Source: Tissierellia bacterium
GTDB taxonomy: Bacteria > Bacillota > Clostridia > Tissierellales > Tepidimicrobiaceae
Assembly (NCBI GenBank): GCA_012798935.1
Contig: JAAZMG010000024.1
Location: 1 to 32,048 of the forward strand
Direction: 5' to 3'
DNA length: 32,048 nucleotides
Shown here: piece after piece, positions 23,815 through 30,858 of the stretch
Layout: each line of letters opens with the position of its first letter
Numbering within the stretch: position 1 is the stretch's first letter
The notes under the pieces: generated by a model
Told to the model about the DNA's origin: nothing
Database searches by the model: none
What the model saw: the letters and a program-made list of their open reading frames with translations, nothing else
Made by a program: the position numbers and the translations under genes

Positions 23815-25824
23815 CTAACTAAAACCTAGTAGACTACCAATTTGGAATACTAAAACAGCTCCTAACCACCCAATGGCAAAGGTATATACTACGGTAAATA
23901 TTGCCCATTTATAAGAATTAGTTTCCTTTTTTATGGTACCTATAGTAGCAGCACAAGGGATATATAGCAAGGTCATAACCATAAAAGATGCAGCAGTTAA
24001 AGGGGTGAATACCTCCTGTATTGTAGAAACAAGTTCTGCCCCTTGGCTTACACCAGCATATACCATTCCTAAAGTAGCAATTACTGCTTCCTTAGCTGCT
24101 ATTCCTGAAAACAATCCTACTGCGGCCTGCCATGTGCCAAATCCAGCAGGTCTAAATATTGGAGCAATAAATAGGCCAATTTGTCCTAATATACTGCTTT
24201 GCCCATAAGGTTCAACGCCTAAAGGTAGCATGGCTAGAACCCAAAGTACAGTAACTACGGCAAATATAGTGGTTCCAGCTCTTTTTAAAAACCCAGATAC
24301 ATTGTCCCACATATTTCTTAAAACATTTCTAAGGGTAGGTAATCTGTAAGGTGGAAGCTCCATAATAAAATAAGAAGATTCACCTTTAAACAGAGTTTTA
24401 CTAAAGATTTTACCCATTAACAATGCTACAACTATTCCTAAAAGGTAAAGGAAGAATAAAACTAATCCACCGTTATTAGGGAAAAATGCTGCAATAAATA
24501 CTAAATAAATTGGAAGTTTAGCTCCACAGGACATAAAAGGATTAATTAAAATAGCAATCATTCTATCCTTTTTATTTTCTAAAGTTCTCGTGGACATTAT
24601 TCCAGGCACATTACATCCAAAACCTACTATCATAGATATAAAAGTTTTTCCCTGAAGGCCTAAGGCTCTCATTATATTATCCATCACATAAGCAGCTCTA
24701 GCCATATAGCCACTATCCTCTAAAAACCCCATTAGCATATATAAAACTACTATTAATGGAACAAACTCCACAACTGCCCCAACTCCACCAATGATTCCCT
24801 CTGTAACAAAGGATATTATCCAACTAGGAGAGTTTATTATAATAAGTAGATTCTCTATAATTTCACTCAAAATTTCAATACCTCTACCCATAAGCTCACC
24901 AAATAAATCTTCACCAACGGTAAAAGTTAACTGAAACACTATAAGCATAATTAATGCAAATATAGGCAGCCCTAACCATTTATGGGTTAATACCTTATCT
25001 ATTTTATCGGTTATGGTCTCTTCTGCCTCATCAGGTAATGTAACGGTAAGATCTGCTATGTTACTTACAAACTCATATCTTTTATCTACAATTTCCAACT
25101 CATAATCTTCTGTATTGTTTTTAATATTATGGATTACATTTTTAAACTCATTAGATGAATTTACATTTTCATCCTTGTTTACAAGTTCATATATATATTT
25201 ATCTCCTTCTAGAAGCTTTATAGCAATCCATTGGGAAGGATATTCTAAATCTTTATTATTTAAAAATCCTTTTAGTTTTTCAACTTCCTTATCGATGTTT
25301 TCTCCATAGCTTATATTGGCTTTGAAATCTATATCTTTTTCAATTAATTCAATAGATTGTTTAATAAGTTCTTCTATACCTTTTCTTTTAGAAGCCACAG
25401 TAGGAATAACAGGTGCTCCTAGTTTTTCAGATAGAGCCTTAATATCAAACTTAATATTTCTTTCCTTTGCTTCATCGATCATATTTAATGCAACGACTAC
25501 CTTAGCCCCCATTTCTAACAATTGAGTAGTTAAATATAAGTTTCGTTCAATATTGGTTGCATCTACTACATTAATAACCACATTTGGATTACCTTTAAGA
25601 ATATAATCTCTGGCCACTATTTCATCTTCTGAAAAGGCTCCTAAACTATAGGTGCCTGGTAAATCTACAATATTATATATTTTTTCATTAAATTTTAAAA
25701 CACCTTCTTTTTTTTCTACGGTGACTCCTGGCCAGTTTCCCACATGTTGATTAGAACCTGTAAGGGCGTTAAACAAAGTGGTTTTACCGCTATTAGGGTT
25801 ACCGACTAAAGCAATAGTATTCAA
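23815..25824 (-). CDS. feoB: Ferrous iron transporter FeoB
   Basis: A 669-residue membrane GTPase that imports Fe2+. The N-terminal G domain has G1 GNPNSGKT (8-15), the G2 region WPGVTVEKKEG, G3 DLPG (54-57) and G4 NMID (114-117). A helical regulatory domain follows, then a membrane core of two Gate/nucleoside-recognition modules with GFGCNVPGIMSTRTLENKKDR and SCGAKLPIY. The start is TTG at 25824, preceded by AAAGGAGAG; no ATG is in frame nearby. Its own Fur-type palindrome lies in the 67-base gap after feoA, so it may be expressed both from the feoA promoter and separately. Confidence 0.96.
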   Translation of the reverse strand: MNTIALVGNPNSGKTTLFNALTGSNQHVGNWPGVTVEKKEGVLKFNEKIYNIVDLPGTYSLGAFSEDEIVARDYILKGNPNVVINVVDATNIERNLYLTTQLLEMGAKVVVALNMIDEAKERNIKFDIKALSEKLGAPVIPTVASKRKGIEELIKQSIELIEKDIDFKANISYGENIDKEVEKLKGFLNNKDLEYPSQWIAIKLLEGDKYIYELVNKDENVNSSNEFKNVIHNIKNNTEDYELEIVDKRYEFVSNIADLTVTLPDEAEETITDKIDKVLTHKWLGLPIFALIMLIVFQLTFTVGEDLFGELMGRGIEILSEIIENLLIIINSPSWIISFVTEGIIGGVGAVVEFVPLIVVLYMLMGFLEDSGYMARAAYVMDNIMRALGLQGKTFISMIVGFGCNVPGIMSTRTLENKKDRMIAILINPFMSCGAKLPIYLVFIAAFFPNNGGLVLFFLYLLGIVVALLMGKIFSKTLFKGESSYFIMELPPYRLPTLRNVLRNMWDNVSGFLKRAGTTIFAVVTVLWVLAMLPLGVEPYGQSSILGQIGLFIAPIFRPAGFGTWQAAVGLFSGIAAKEAVIATLGMVYAGVSQGAELVSTIQEVFTPLTAASFMVMTLLYIPCAATIGTIKKETNSYKWAIFTVVYTFAIGWLGAVLVFQIGSLLGFS

Positions 25825-25848
25825 TTCAACATCTCTCCTTTAATCATA

Positions 25849-25863
25849 TGATAATCATTATCA
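25849..25863. promoter_or_regulatory. Fur box between feoA and feoB
   Basis: TGATAATCATTATCA is a perfect 7-1-7 inverted repeat, the Fur consensus core. It sits 25 bases upstream of the feoB start. Confidence 0.88.
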
Positions 25864-25891
25864 ATATCTGACAAAAAATAAAGAACCTTAA

Positions 25892-26116
25892 CTAATTACC
25901 TATTATTATTTTTTGTGCTAATCCGCGACCTAATGCGATCTTATTGCCAGATAAAGAAACTATTATAGGACCAGCATCATTTTTTACAACTTTAACTTTA
26001 GCTCCTGTGTTAAAGCCCATTTCATACAATCTTTTAGTAGCACAGCCTCCTGCGCATATTTTTTTAACTTTTCCCTGCTCTCCTGAGTTTAATTGAATTA
26101 AGGATATATCTGCCAT
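25892..26116 (-). CDS. feoA: Ferrous iron transport accessory protein FeoA
   Basis: A 74-residue SH3-like protein that assists FeoB in the cytoplasm. The sequence has the family features LNSGEQGKVKKI, then RLYEMGFNTGAKVKVV and a C-terminal GNKIALGRGLAQKIIIG. Two cysteines precede the MGF motif (CAGGCATKRL). The ATG at 26116 follows AAAGGGGGAAAT. It is the first gene of the operon, with a Fur-type palindrome over its promoter start. Confidence 0.94.
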   Translation of the reverse strand: MADISLIQLNSGEQGKVKKICAGGCATKRLYEMGFNTGAKVKVVKNDAGPIIVSLSGNKIALGRGLAQKIIIGN

Positions 26117-26171
26117 AATTATTTCCCCCTTTATAAAAACTTATAATTAGAATAAGGCCACTAAACGAAAC

Positions 26172-26186
26172 TGATAATCGCTATCA
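26172..26186. promoter_or_regulatory. Fur-type box at the feoA promoter
   Basis: TGATAATCGCTATCA is a 7-1-7 palindrome with five of seven pairs. It overlaps the predicted feoA transcription start (near 26182), so an iron-loaded repressor would block initiation. Confidence 0.78.
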
Positions 26187-26188
26187 AT

Positions 26189-26217
26189 ATAATAATATAT
26201 TTTTATAATAAAAGCAA
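26189..26217 (-). promoter_or_regulatory. Promoter of the feo operon
   Basis: On the minus strand TTGCTT (26217-26212) and TATTAT (26194-26189) are 17 bases apart. Confidence 0.6.
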
Positions 26218-26273
26218 TACTTTGAGGTAAGATAATTAAAATAATGGATAATAACATAATACATTAAAGTGTG

Positions 26274-26302
26274 TTTACAAAGATATAAAAATAAGTTATA
26301 AT
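26274..26302 (+). promoter_or_regulatory. Promoter of the copA-copZ-csoR operon
   Basis: TTTACA (26274-26279) and TATAAT (26297-26302) are 17 bases apart; the GC-rich operator begins seven bases after the -10 element. Confidence 0.75.
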
Positions 26303-26308
26303 AATAGC

Positions 26309-26328
26309 ACACCTACCCCGGGGGTGTA
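26309..26328. promoter_or_regulatory. Probable CsoR operator
   Basis: ACACCTACCCCGGGGGTGTA is a GC-rich pseudo-palindrome in otherwise AT-rich DNA, with the ACCCC/GGGGT core seen at CsoR copper-repressor sites. It lies over the transcription start of an operon that itself encodes CsoR, implying copper-responsive autoregulation. Confidence 0.8.
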
Positions 26329-26352
26329 TTGTAAGGGAAAAGGAGTGATATA

Positions 26353-28521
26353 ATGGCAAAGGAAAAGGTTACTATAGATATAGTAGGTATGAGCTGTGCA
26401 GCTTGTTCTGCTAGGGTAGAAAAAGCTTTAAGTAGACAAAAGGGGGTAATTAATGTAGCAGTTAATCTACTTCAACAAAAGGCTACTATCGAATTTGACT
26501 TAGAAAAGATTAAAATAGATGAGTTAATTAAAACTATTGAAAAGGCTGGATATAAAGCAGAAATTGAAGTAGAAAGAGATACAGATAGGGAAAAAGAATT
26601 AAGGAAAAAGGAAATAAAATCTCTTAAAACTTCATTTACAATATCAGCAATATTAAGTATACCTTTATTTTCAGCCATGTTTCTCCATATGTCAGGAATA
26701 GATAATATACTTACCAATGGATATTTTCAACTATTATTAGCTACTCCTGTCCAATTTATAATTGGATACAGATTTTATAAAGGAGCATTTAACTCTTTAA
26801 GGGGTGGAGGAGCCAATATGGATGTGTTAGTATCCATGGGAACTTCAGCAGCATATTTTTATAGTTTATATAATCTTTATGCTGGAGTTCATGAATACTA
26901 CTTTGAAGCTTCAGCAGTTATTATTACATTAATACTATTAGGAAAAACCTTTGAAGCAGTAGCAAAAGGAAAGACTTCGGAAGCTATTAAAGAGTTAATG
27001 GGTCTTCAACCTAAAACTGCAAGAGTTATTAAAGATGGGGTAGAGAAGGATATTCCAATAGAAGAGGTAGAAATAGCAGATATTATAGTTGTTAGGCCAG
27101 GGGAGAGGATACCTGTAGATGGTGTGATTATAGAGGGGAATTCTGCCATAGATGAGGCTATGATAACTGGGGAAAGTATCCCTATAGATAAAACCATAGG
27201 AGATGAGGTAATAGGAGCTACTATAAATAAATTTGGTTCCTTTAAATTTGAAGCAACAAAGATAGGAAAAGATACGGTTCTATCCCAGATTATAAAATTA
27301 GTAGAAGATGCTCAAGGTTCTAAAGCTCCAGTCCAAAGATTAGCAGATAAGATATCCGGAATATTTGTTCCGGTTGTAGTAATTATAGCACTAATAACCT
27401 TTTTAGGATTTTACCTAATTAAGGGTAGTTTTAATGTGGGGTTAATAAATGCAGTAGCTGTTCTTGTAATAGCATGTCCTTGTGCATTAGGATTAGCAAC
27501 ACCTACAGCTATTATGGTAGGAACAGGTAAAGGTGCTGAAAATGGAATACTGATTAAATCTGGAGAGCATCTGGAAAGAGCCCATAAAATAGATACCATA
27601 ATATTTGATAAGACAGGAACTATTACCAAAGGGGAACCAGAGGTTACGGATATAATAACTTTTAATTCTATGGATAGAGATGAACTACTAAGGATAACAG
27701 CTACTGTGGAAAAGGTTTCGGAACATCCTTTAGGTCAAGCTATAGTTAGAAAAGGTGAAGAAGAACTACTAAAAATAACAGAACCAGAAACCTTTATGGC
27801 AGTACCAGGGAAAGGATTAAAAGCTAAACTAGAAGGAAAAGAAGTATATATTGGAAATAGAAAACTAATGGTAGATGCAGATATACCTATAGAAGAAGCA
27901 GAAAAAGAGCTATTAAGATTAGAAGAAGAAGGAAAAACTGCTATGATCGCTGCCATAGATAGGAAGGTTTCAGGGATAATTGCAGTAGCTGATCAAATTA
28001 AAGAAAGCTCAAAAAAAGCTATAGAAGATTTAAAAGATATGGGCCTTGAAGTATATATGATAACAGGGGACAATGAAAGAACAGCTAAAGCTATTGGAAA
28101 GGAAGTAGGTATAACCAATGTTTTGGCAGAGGTATTACCTGAGAATAAGGCAGAAGTAGTCGAAAAGATAAAGAAAGAAGGAAAGCAGGTAGGCATGGTA
28201 GGAGATGGAATCAATGATGCACCAGCCTTAGTAGCAGCTGATGTAGGATTTGCTATAGGAACAGGAACAGATGTGGCTATGGAAGCAGCAGATATAACCC
28301 TTATGAGGGGAGATCTAAATAGTATTGTTACAGCCATAAGACTTAGCCATAGAACTATGAGAACTATAAAACAAAATTTATTCTGGGCGTTTTTCTATAA
28401 TTCTATAGGAATACCTTTTGCAGCTTTAGGCTTTTTAAACCCAATGGTAGCAGGGGCAGCTATGGCTTTTAGTTCAGTATCTGTAGTTACTAATTCATTA
28501 AGGCTTAAAAAATTTAAATAA
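26353..28521 (+). CDS. copA: Copper-exporting P1B-type ATPase CopA
   Basis: A 722-residue membrane pump that expels Cu+ with ATP. A single N-terminal heavy-metal domain (about 4-72) has the GMSCAAC copper site (Cys15, Cys18). Membrane helices lead to the transport motif CPC (Cys375, Cys377), followed by DKTGT with the phosphorylated Asp419, the SEHPLG nucleotide-binding motif and GDGINDAP. The CPC motif, the YN in FFYNSIG and MAFSSVSVVTNSLRL at the end are typical of Cu+ rather than Zn2+ or Cd2+ pumps. One metal domain instead of two is a common shorter form. ATG 26353 follows AAGGGAAAAGGAG. Confidence 0.96.
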   Translation: MAKEKVTIDIVGMSCAACSARVEKALSRQKGVINVAVNLLQQKATIEFDLEKIKIDELIKTIEKAGYKAEIEVERDTDREKELRKKEIKSLKTSFTISAILSIPLFSAMFLHMSGIDNILTNGYFQLLLATPVQFIIGYRFYKGAFNSLRGGGANMDVLVSMGTSAAYFYSLYNLYAGVHEYYFEASAVIITLILLGKTFEAVAKGKTSEAIKELMGLQPKTARVIKDGVEKDIPIEEVEIADIIVVRPGERIPVDGVIIEGNSAIDEAMITGESIPIDKTIGDEVIGATINKFGSFKFEATKIGKDTVLSQIIKLVEDAQGSKAPVQRLADKISGIFVPVVVIIALITFLGFYLIKGSFNVGLINAVAVLVIACPCALGLATPTAIMVGTGKGAENGILIKSGEHLERAHKIDTIIFDKTGTITKGEPEVTDIITFNSMDRDELLRITATVEKVSEHPLGQAIVRKGEEELLKITEPETFMAVPGKGLKAKLEGKEVYIGNRKLMVDADIPIEEAEKELLRLEEEGKTAMIAAIDRKVSGIIAVADQIKESSKKAIEDLKDMGLEVYMITGDNERTAKAIGKEVGITNVLAEVLPENKAEVVEKIKKEGKQVGMVGDGINDAPALVAADVGFAIGTGTDVAMEAADITLMRGDLNSIVTAIRLSHRTMRTIKQNLFWAFFYNSIGIPFAALGFLNPMVAGAAMAFSSVSVVTNSLRLKKFK

Positions 28522-28537
28522 TAGGGAGGATAGAAAA

Positions 28538-28744
28538 GTGGAGAAGATTATAACAGTAGAAGGTATGTCTTGTAATCATTGTGTAATGGCAGTTAAAAAT
28601 GCATTAAGTAGTATAGAAGGAGTTTACAAGGTGGAAGTAGAATTGGATAATAGTAGGGTAGTAGTAGAAGGGGAAAAATTAGTAGATAAAGTTTTAAAGA
28701 AAGGAATAGAAGAAGCTGGGTATGATGTATTAAAAATAAAATAG
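28538..28744 (+). CDS. copZ: Copper chaperone CopZ
   Basis: A 68-residue free-standing heavy-metal-associated domain that carries Cu+ to CopA. GMSCNHC (Cys12, Cys15) is the metal site, and the beta-alpha-beta-beta-alpha-beta pattern is complete (VYKVEVELDNSRVVVEG). The start is GTG 28538, seven bases after GGGAGGA. It lies 16 bases after copA and 15 before csoR. Confidence 0.93.
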   Translation: MEKIITVEGMSCNHCVMAVKNALSSIEGVYKVEVELDNSRVVVEGEKLVDKVLKKGIEEAGYDVLKIK

Positions 28745-28759
28745 GAATTTGGTGAAAAT

Positions 28760-29029
28760 ATGAATCCAGGCAAAGAAAAAGCAGCTAAAAAGCTAAAAAC
28801 CGTAAGAGGCCAAATAGATGGTATAATTAAAATGATAGAAGAAGATAGATACTGTGTAGATATATCAACTCAGATTCTTTCTGCCATAGGTTTACTCAAA
28901 AAAGCCAATATAGATGTATTAAATTCCCATATAAGATCCTGTGTAAAAGATGCAATACTAGAAGGTGAAAAAGAAGGGGAAGAAAAAATAGAGGAGATAA
29001 TTACCATAATAGATAAATATATAAGATAA
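28760..29029 (+). CDS. csoR: Copper-sensing repressor CsoR
   Basis: An 89-residue all-helical repressor of the CsoR/RcnR family. The copper ligands Cys32 (RYCVDIS), His57 and Cys61 (NSHIRSC) form the C-H-C set of true CsoR, and RTVRGQ-like KTVRGQIDGIIKMIEEDR is the DNA-facing first helix. On Cu+ binding the protein releases its operator, expected at 26309-26328. ATG 28760 is preceded by a weak GGTGA site. It is the last gene of the copper operon, ended by a long palindrome. Confidence 0.93.
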   Translation: MNPGKEKAAKKLKTVRGQIDGIIKMIEEDRYCVDISTQILSAIGLLKKANIDVLNSHIRSCVKDAILEGEKEGEEKIEEIITIIDKYIR

Positions 29030-29044
29030 GTTAATGATTTCACA

Positions 29045-29092
29045 AATAACTTCTCTTTATGGTGCCTGGCACCATAAAGAGAAGTTGTTTTT
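29045..29092. repeat. 45-nt palindromic element with GGTGCC-T-GGCACC core (copy 2), also csoR terminator
   Basis: The 22-nt arms 29045-29066 and 29068-29089 are complementary throughout (one T-G wobble), separated by a single T, and a T run follows to 29092. The outer AATAACTT and inner GGTGCC match copy 1 at 21428-21472, while five middle positions differ with matching changes on the other arm. Confidence 0.87.
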
Positions 29093-29107
29093 AGCATAAA
29101 ATAATAG

Positions 29108-29136
29108 TTGCCAACCAGAACAAAAAACATTATTCT
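29108..29136 (+). promoter_or_regulatory. Possible promoter of the Spo0E-like gene
   Basis: TTGCCA (29108-29113) and TATTCT (29131-29136) are 17 bases apart, 55 bases before the start codon. Confidence 0.5.
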
Positions 29137-29191
29137 AGTATATGAGAATAAATTATAAATGCTGAAGAAAGCGTAATAAGGAGGAGGCAAG

Positions 29192-29356
29192 TTGCTAGAT
29201 AAAATTATGAAGAAAAGAGAACAATTATATAAACAACTTAATTCAAAACCCATTGATTCTGAAGAGATTTTAAAAACAAGCCAGGAACTAGATAAGCTTA
29301 TGTTAGAGTATTACAAAAACAAGGAAATAGATTATAAAAAGGATAATAGAATTTAG
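29192..29356 (+). CDS. Spo0E-like aspartyl-phosphate phosphatase
   Basis: A 54-residue two-helix protein starting at TTG 29192, seven bases after AAGGAGG (29178-29184). The segment SQELDKLMLEYYK holds the S-x-x-L-D-x-x-I/M signature of the Spo0E family, which removes the phosphate from Spo0A and so delays sporulation. The first helix is KIMKKREQLYKQL. The length (50-60 residues) is normal for clostridial members. It sits between the copper operon and a minus-strand regulator, with its own likely promoter. It implies an organism with the Spo0A phosphorelay. Confidence 0.85.
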   Translation: MLDKIMKKREQLYKQLNSKPIDSEEILKTSQELDKLMLEYYKNKEIDYKKDNRI

Positions 29357-29423
29357 ATTAAATTATGTTTATTCCGGTAATTGAACACATAGTATTTTAA
29401 ATATCGTAATTGAGATCTTATCT

Positions 29424-29630
29424 TTAGTTTTCTGAATATTCTAATATATCACCAGGTTGACATTCTAATTCCCTACAAATTGCTTCTAGGGTAGAAAATC
29501 GTATGGATTTAGCTTTATTGTTTTTCAAAATGGATAGATTAGCATTGGTAATTCCCACTTTTTCTGCCAATTCTATTAGAGACATTTTCCTTTTTGCCAT
29601 TATAACATCTAAATTTACGATAATTGCCAT
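29424..29630 (-). CDS. Small XRE-family (YozG-like) transcriptional regulator
   Basis: A 68-residue protein that is essentially one Cro/CI-type helix-turn-helix. It begins with the strand MAIIVNLDVIMAKRKMS and continues SLIELAEKVGITNANLSILKNNKAKSIRFSTLEAICRELECQPGDILEY. The pattern matches the small HTH_26/YozG type that often partners a neighbouring membrane protein. No such partner is seen here; the convergent neighbour is the Spo0E-like gene. The ATG at 29630 follows AGGAGGG. Confidence 0.92.
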   Translation of the reverse strand: MAIIVNLDVIMAKRKMSLIELAEKVGITNANLSILKNNKAKSIRFSTLEAICRELECQPGDILEYSEN

Positions 29631-29739
29631 AGTATCCCTCCTATATAGTTAAAAGGCCTGTTAAAACAATTTTTATCTAGATATGATAATGTATAAAACA
29701 GCTTTCCCAAGGATAGTGTAAAAACAAAGTCTAATTATT

Positions 29740-29768
29740 AATATATTAAACTATTTATCGTTTGTCAA
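29740..29768 (-). promoter_or_regulatory. Promoter of the XRE regulator gene
   Basis: On the minus strand TTGACA (29768-29763) and TATATT (29745-29740) are 17 bases apart, leaving a leader of about 100 nt. Confidence 0.6.
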
Positions 29769-29815
29769 TAAATAGTTATTGAAAAAAGATAAAGATACTT
29801 TATTTAAAGGTGATA

Positions 29816-29844
29816 TTGATTTTTTTGACTAAAAAGGCTATAAT
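29816..29844 (+). promoter_or_regulatory. Promoter of the dnaJ-like/clpB operon
   Basis: TTGATT (29816-29821) and TATAAT (29839-29844) are 17 bases apart, with a predicted start near 29851 that abuts the CtsR box. Confidence 0.65.
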
Positions 29845-29853
29845 AAATATGAA

Positions 29854-29870
29854 GGTCAGAGAAAGTCAAA
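29854..29870 (+). promoter_or_regulatory. CtsR operator of the dnaJ-like/clpB operon
   Basis: GGTCAGA-GAA-AGTCAAA is a heptad direct repeat differing from the hsp20 proximal site at one base, located over the transcription start. Confidence 0.8.
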
Positions 29871-29912
29871 TTAAATAATCCTCCTATTTTCAAGGAAAGG
29901 GGACTTGAGTTA

Positions 29913-30842
29913 ATGGAATATAAAGATTATTATAAAATTTTAGGAGTAGATAAAAATGCAAGTAATGATGAAATAAAAAAGGTTTATAGGAAATTAGCTA
30001 AAAAATATCATCCCGATTTAAACCCAAATGATAAAGAGGCTCAAGAAAAATTTAAAGATATAAATGAAGCTTATGAAGTCCTAGGAGATGAGGATAAAAG
30101 GAAGAAATATGACACATTTGGTAGTGGATATAATTTTACTAATGGTCAAAACTTCGATCCATCTCAATTTGGATTTGAAAACTTTGGCAATGGCTATAGA
30201 TATACTTACACTACAGGGGGAGGCGGGGAAGGCTTTAGCGATTTTTTTAATATGTTCTTTGGAGGAGATAATTTTGGTATAAGTGATTTATTTGGAGGTA
30301 GAACCAAAAGGGGTACCTATTATAAACCTAAGCCTGAAAGATATGAAAGTGAAATTAGTATAACCTTGGAAGAAGGATATAAAGGTACAACTAAAACCAT
30401 ATCTTTTAGAGTAGGAAATGAAACTAAATCCTTGTCGGTAAAGGTACCAAAAGGAATATTGCCCGGGAAAAAAATAAAGATTAAAGGCGAAAAAGCAGGA
30501 ATCCATGGGGATATCTATTTAAAGGTAAACTTTATTAAGGATTCAAAACTTAGACTTGAAGGGTTAGATATTTATAAAAGAATAGATTTACTTCCTTGGG
30601 AGGCAGCTTTAGGGGCAAAGATAGTAGTTGATACTTTCACAGGAAAAATCAAAATAGCCATTCCTCCAAGTATAGAAGGAGGTAAAAAGATAAGAATACC
30701 TAGAAAAGGCTATAGGGATATGAAAGGAAATACTGGAGATTTGTATATTGAAGTAAATATAGTAAATCCTCCTGACTTAACAGAAGAACAGAAAAAACTA
30801 TATGAAAGGTTAAGAGAAATATCTCAATACAATCCAAGATAA
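29913..30842 (+). CDS. DnaJ-family co-chaperone, CbpA-like (no zinc domain)
   Basis: A 309-residue Hsp40. The J domain (1-70) has HPD at 33-35 (KYHPDLNP), which stimulates DnaK ATPase. A Gly/Phe-rich linker follows (about 75-135), then directly the two-part substrate-binding C-terminal region ([22 protein letters not shown] to the end). The four CxxCxGxG zinc repeats of true DnaJ are absent, so this is a type II (CbpA/DjlA-like) co-chaperone. ATG 29913 follows GGAAAGGGGA. It lies 16 bases before clpB under one CtsR operator, so it probably works with ClpB and DnaK in disaggregation. Confidence 0.94.
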   Translation: MEYKDYYKILGVDKNASNDEIKKVYRKLAKKYHPDLNPNDKEAQEKFKDINEAYEVLGDEDKRKKYDTFGSGYNFTNGQNFDPSQFGFENFGNGYRYTYTTGGGGEGFSDFFNMFFGGDNFGISDLFGGRTKRGTYYKPKPERYESEISITLEEGYKGTTKTISFRVGNETKSLSVKVPKGILPGKKIKIKGEKAGIHGDIYLKVNFIKDSKLRLEGLDIYKRIDLLPWEAALGAKIVVDTFTGKIKIAIPPSIEGGKKIRIPRKGYRDMKGNTGDLYIEVNIVNPPDLTEEQKKLYERLREISQYNPR

Positions 30843-30858
30843 GAGAGAGGTGATATTG

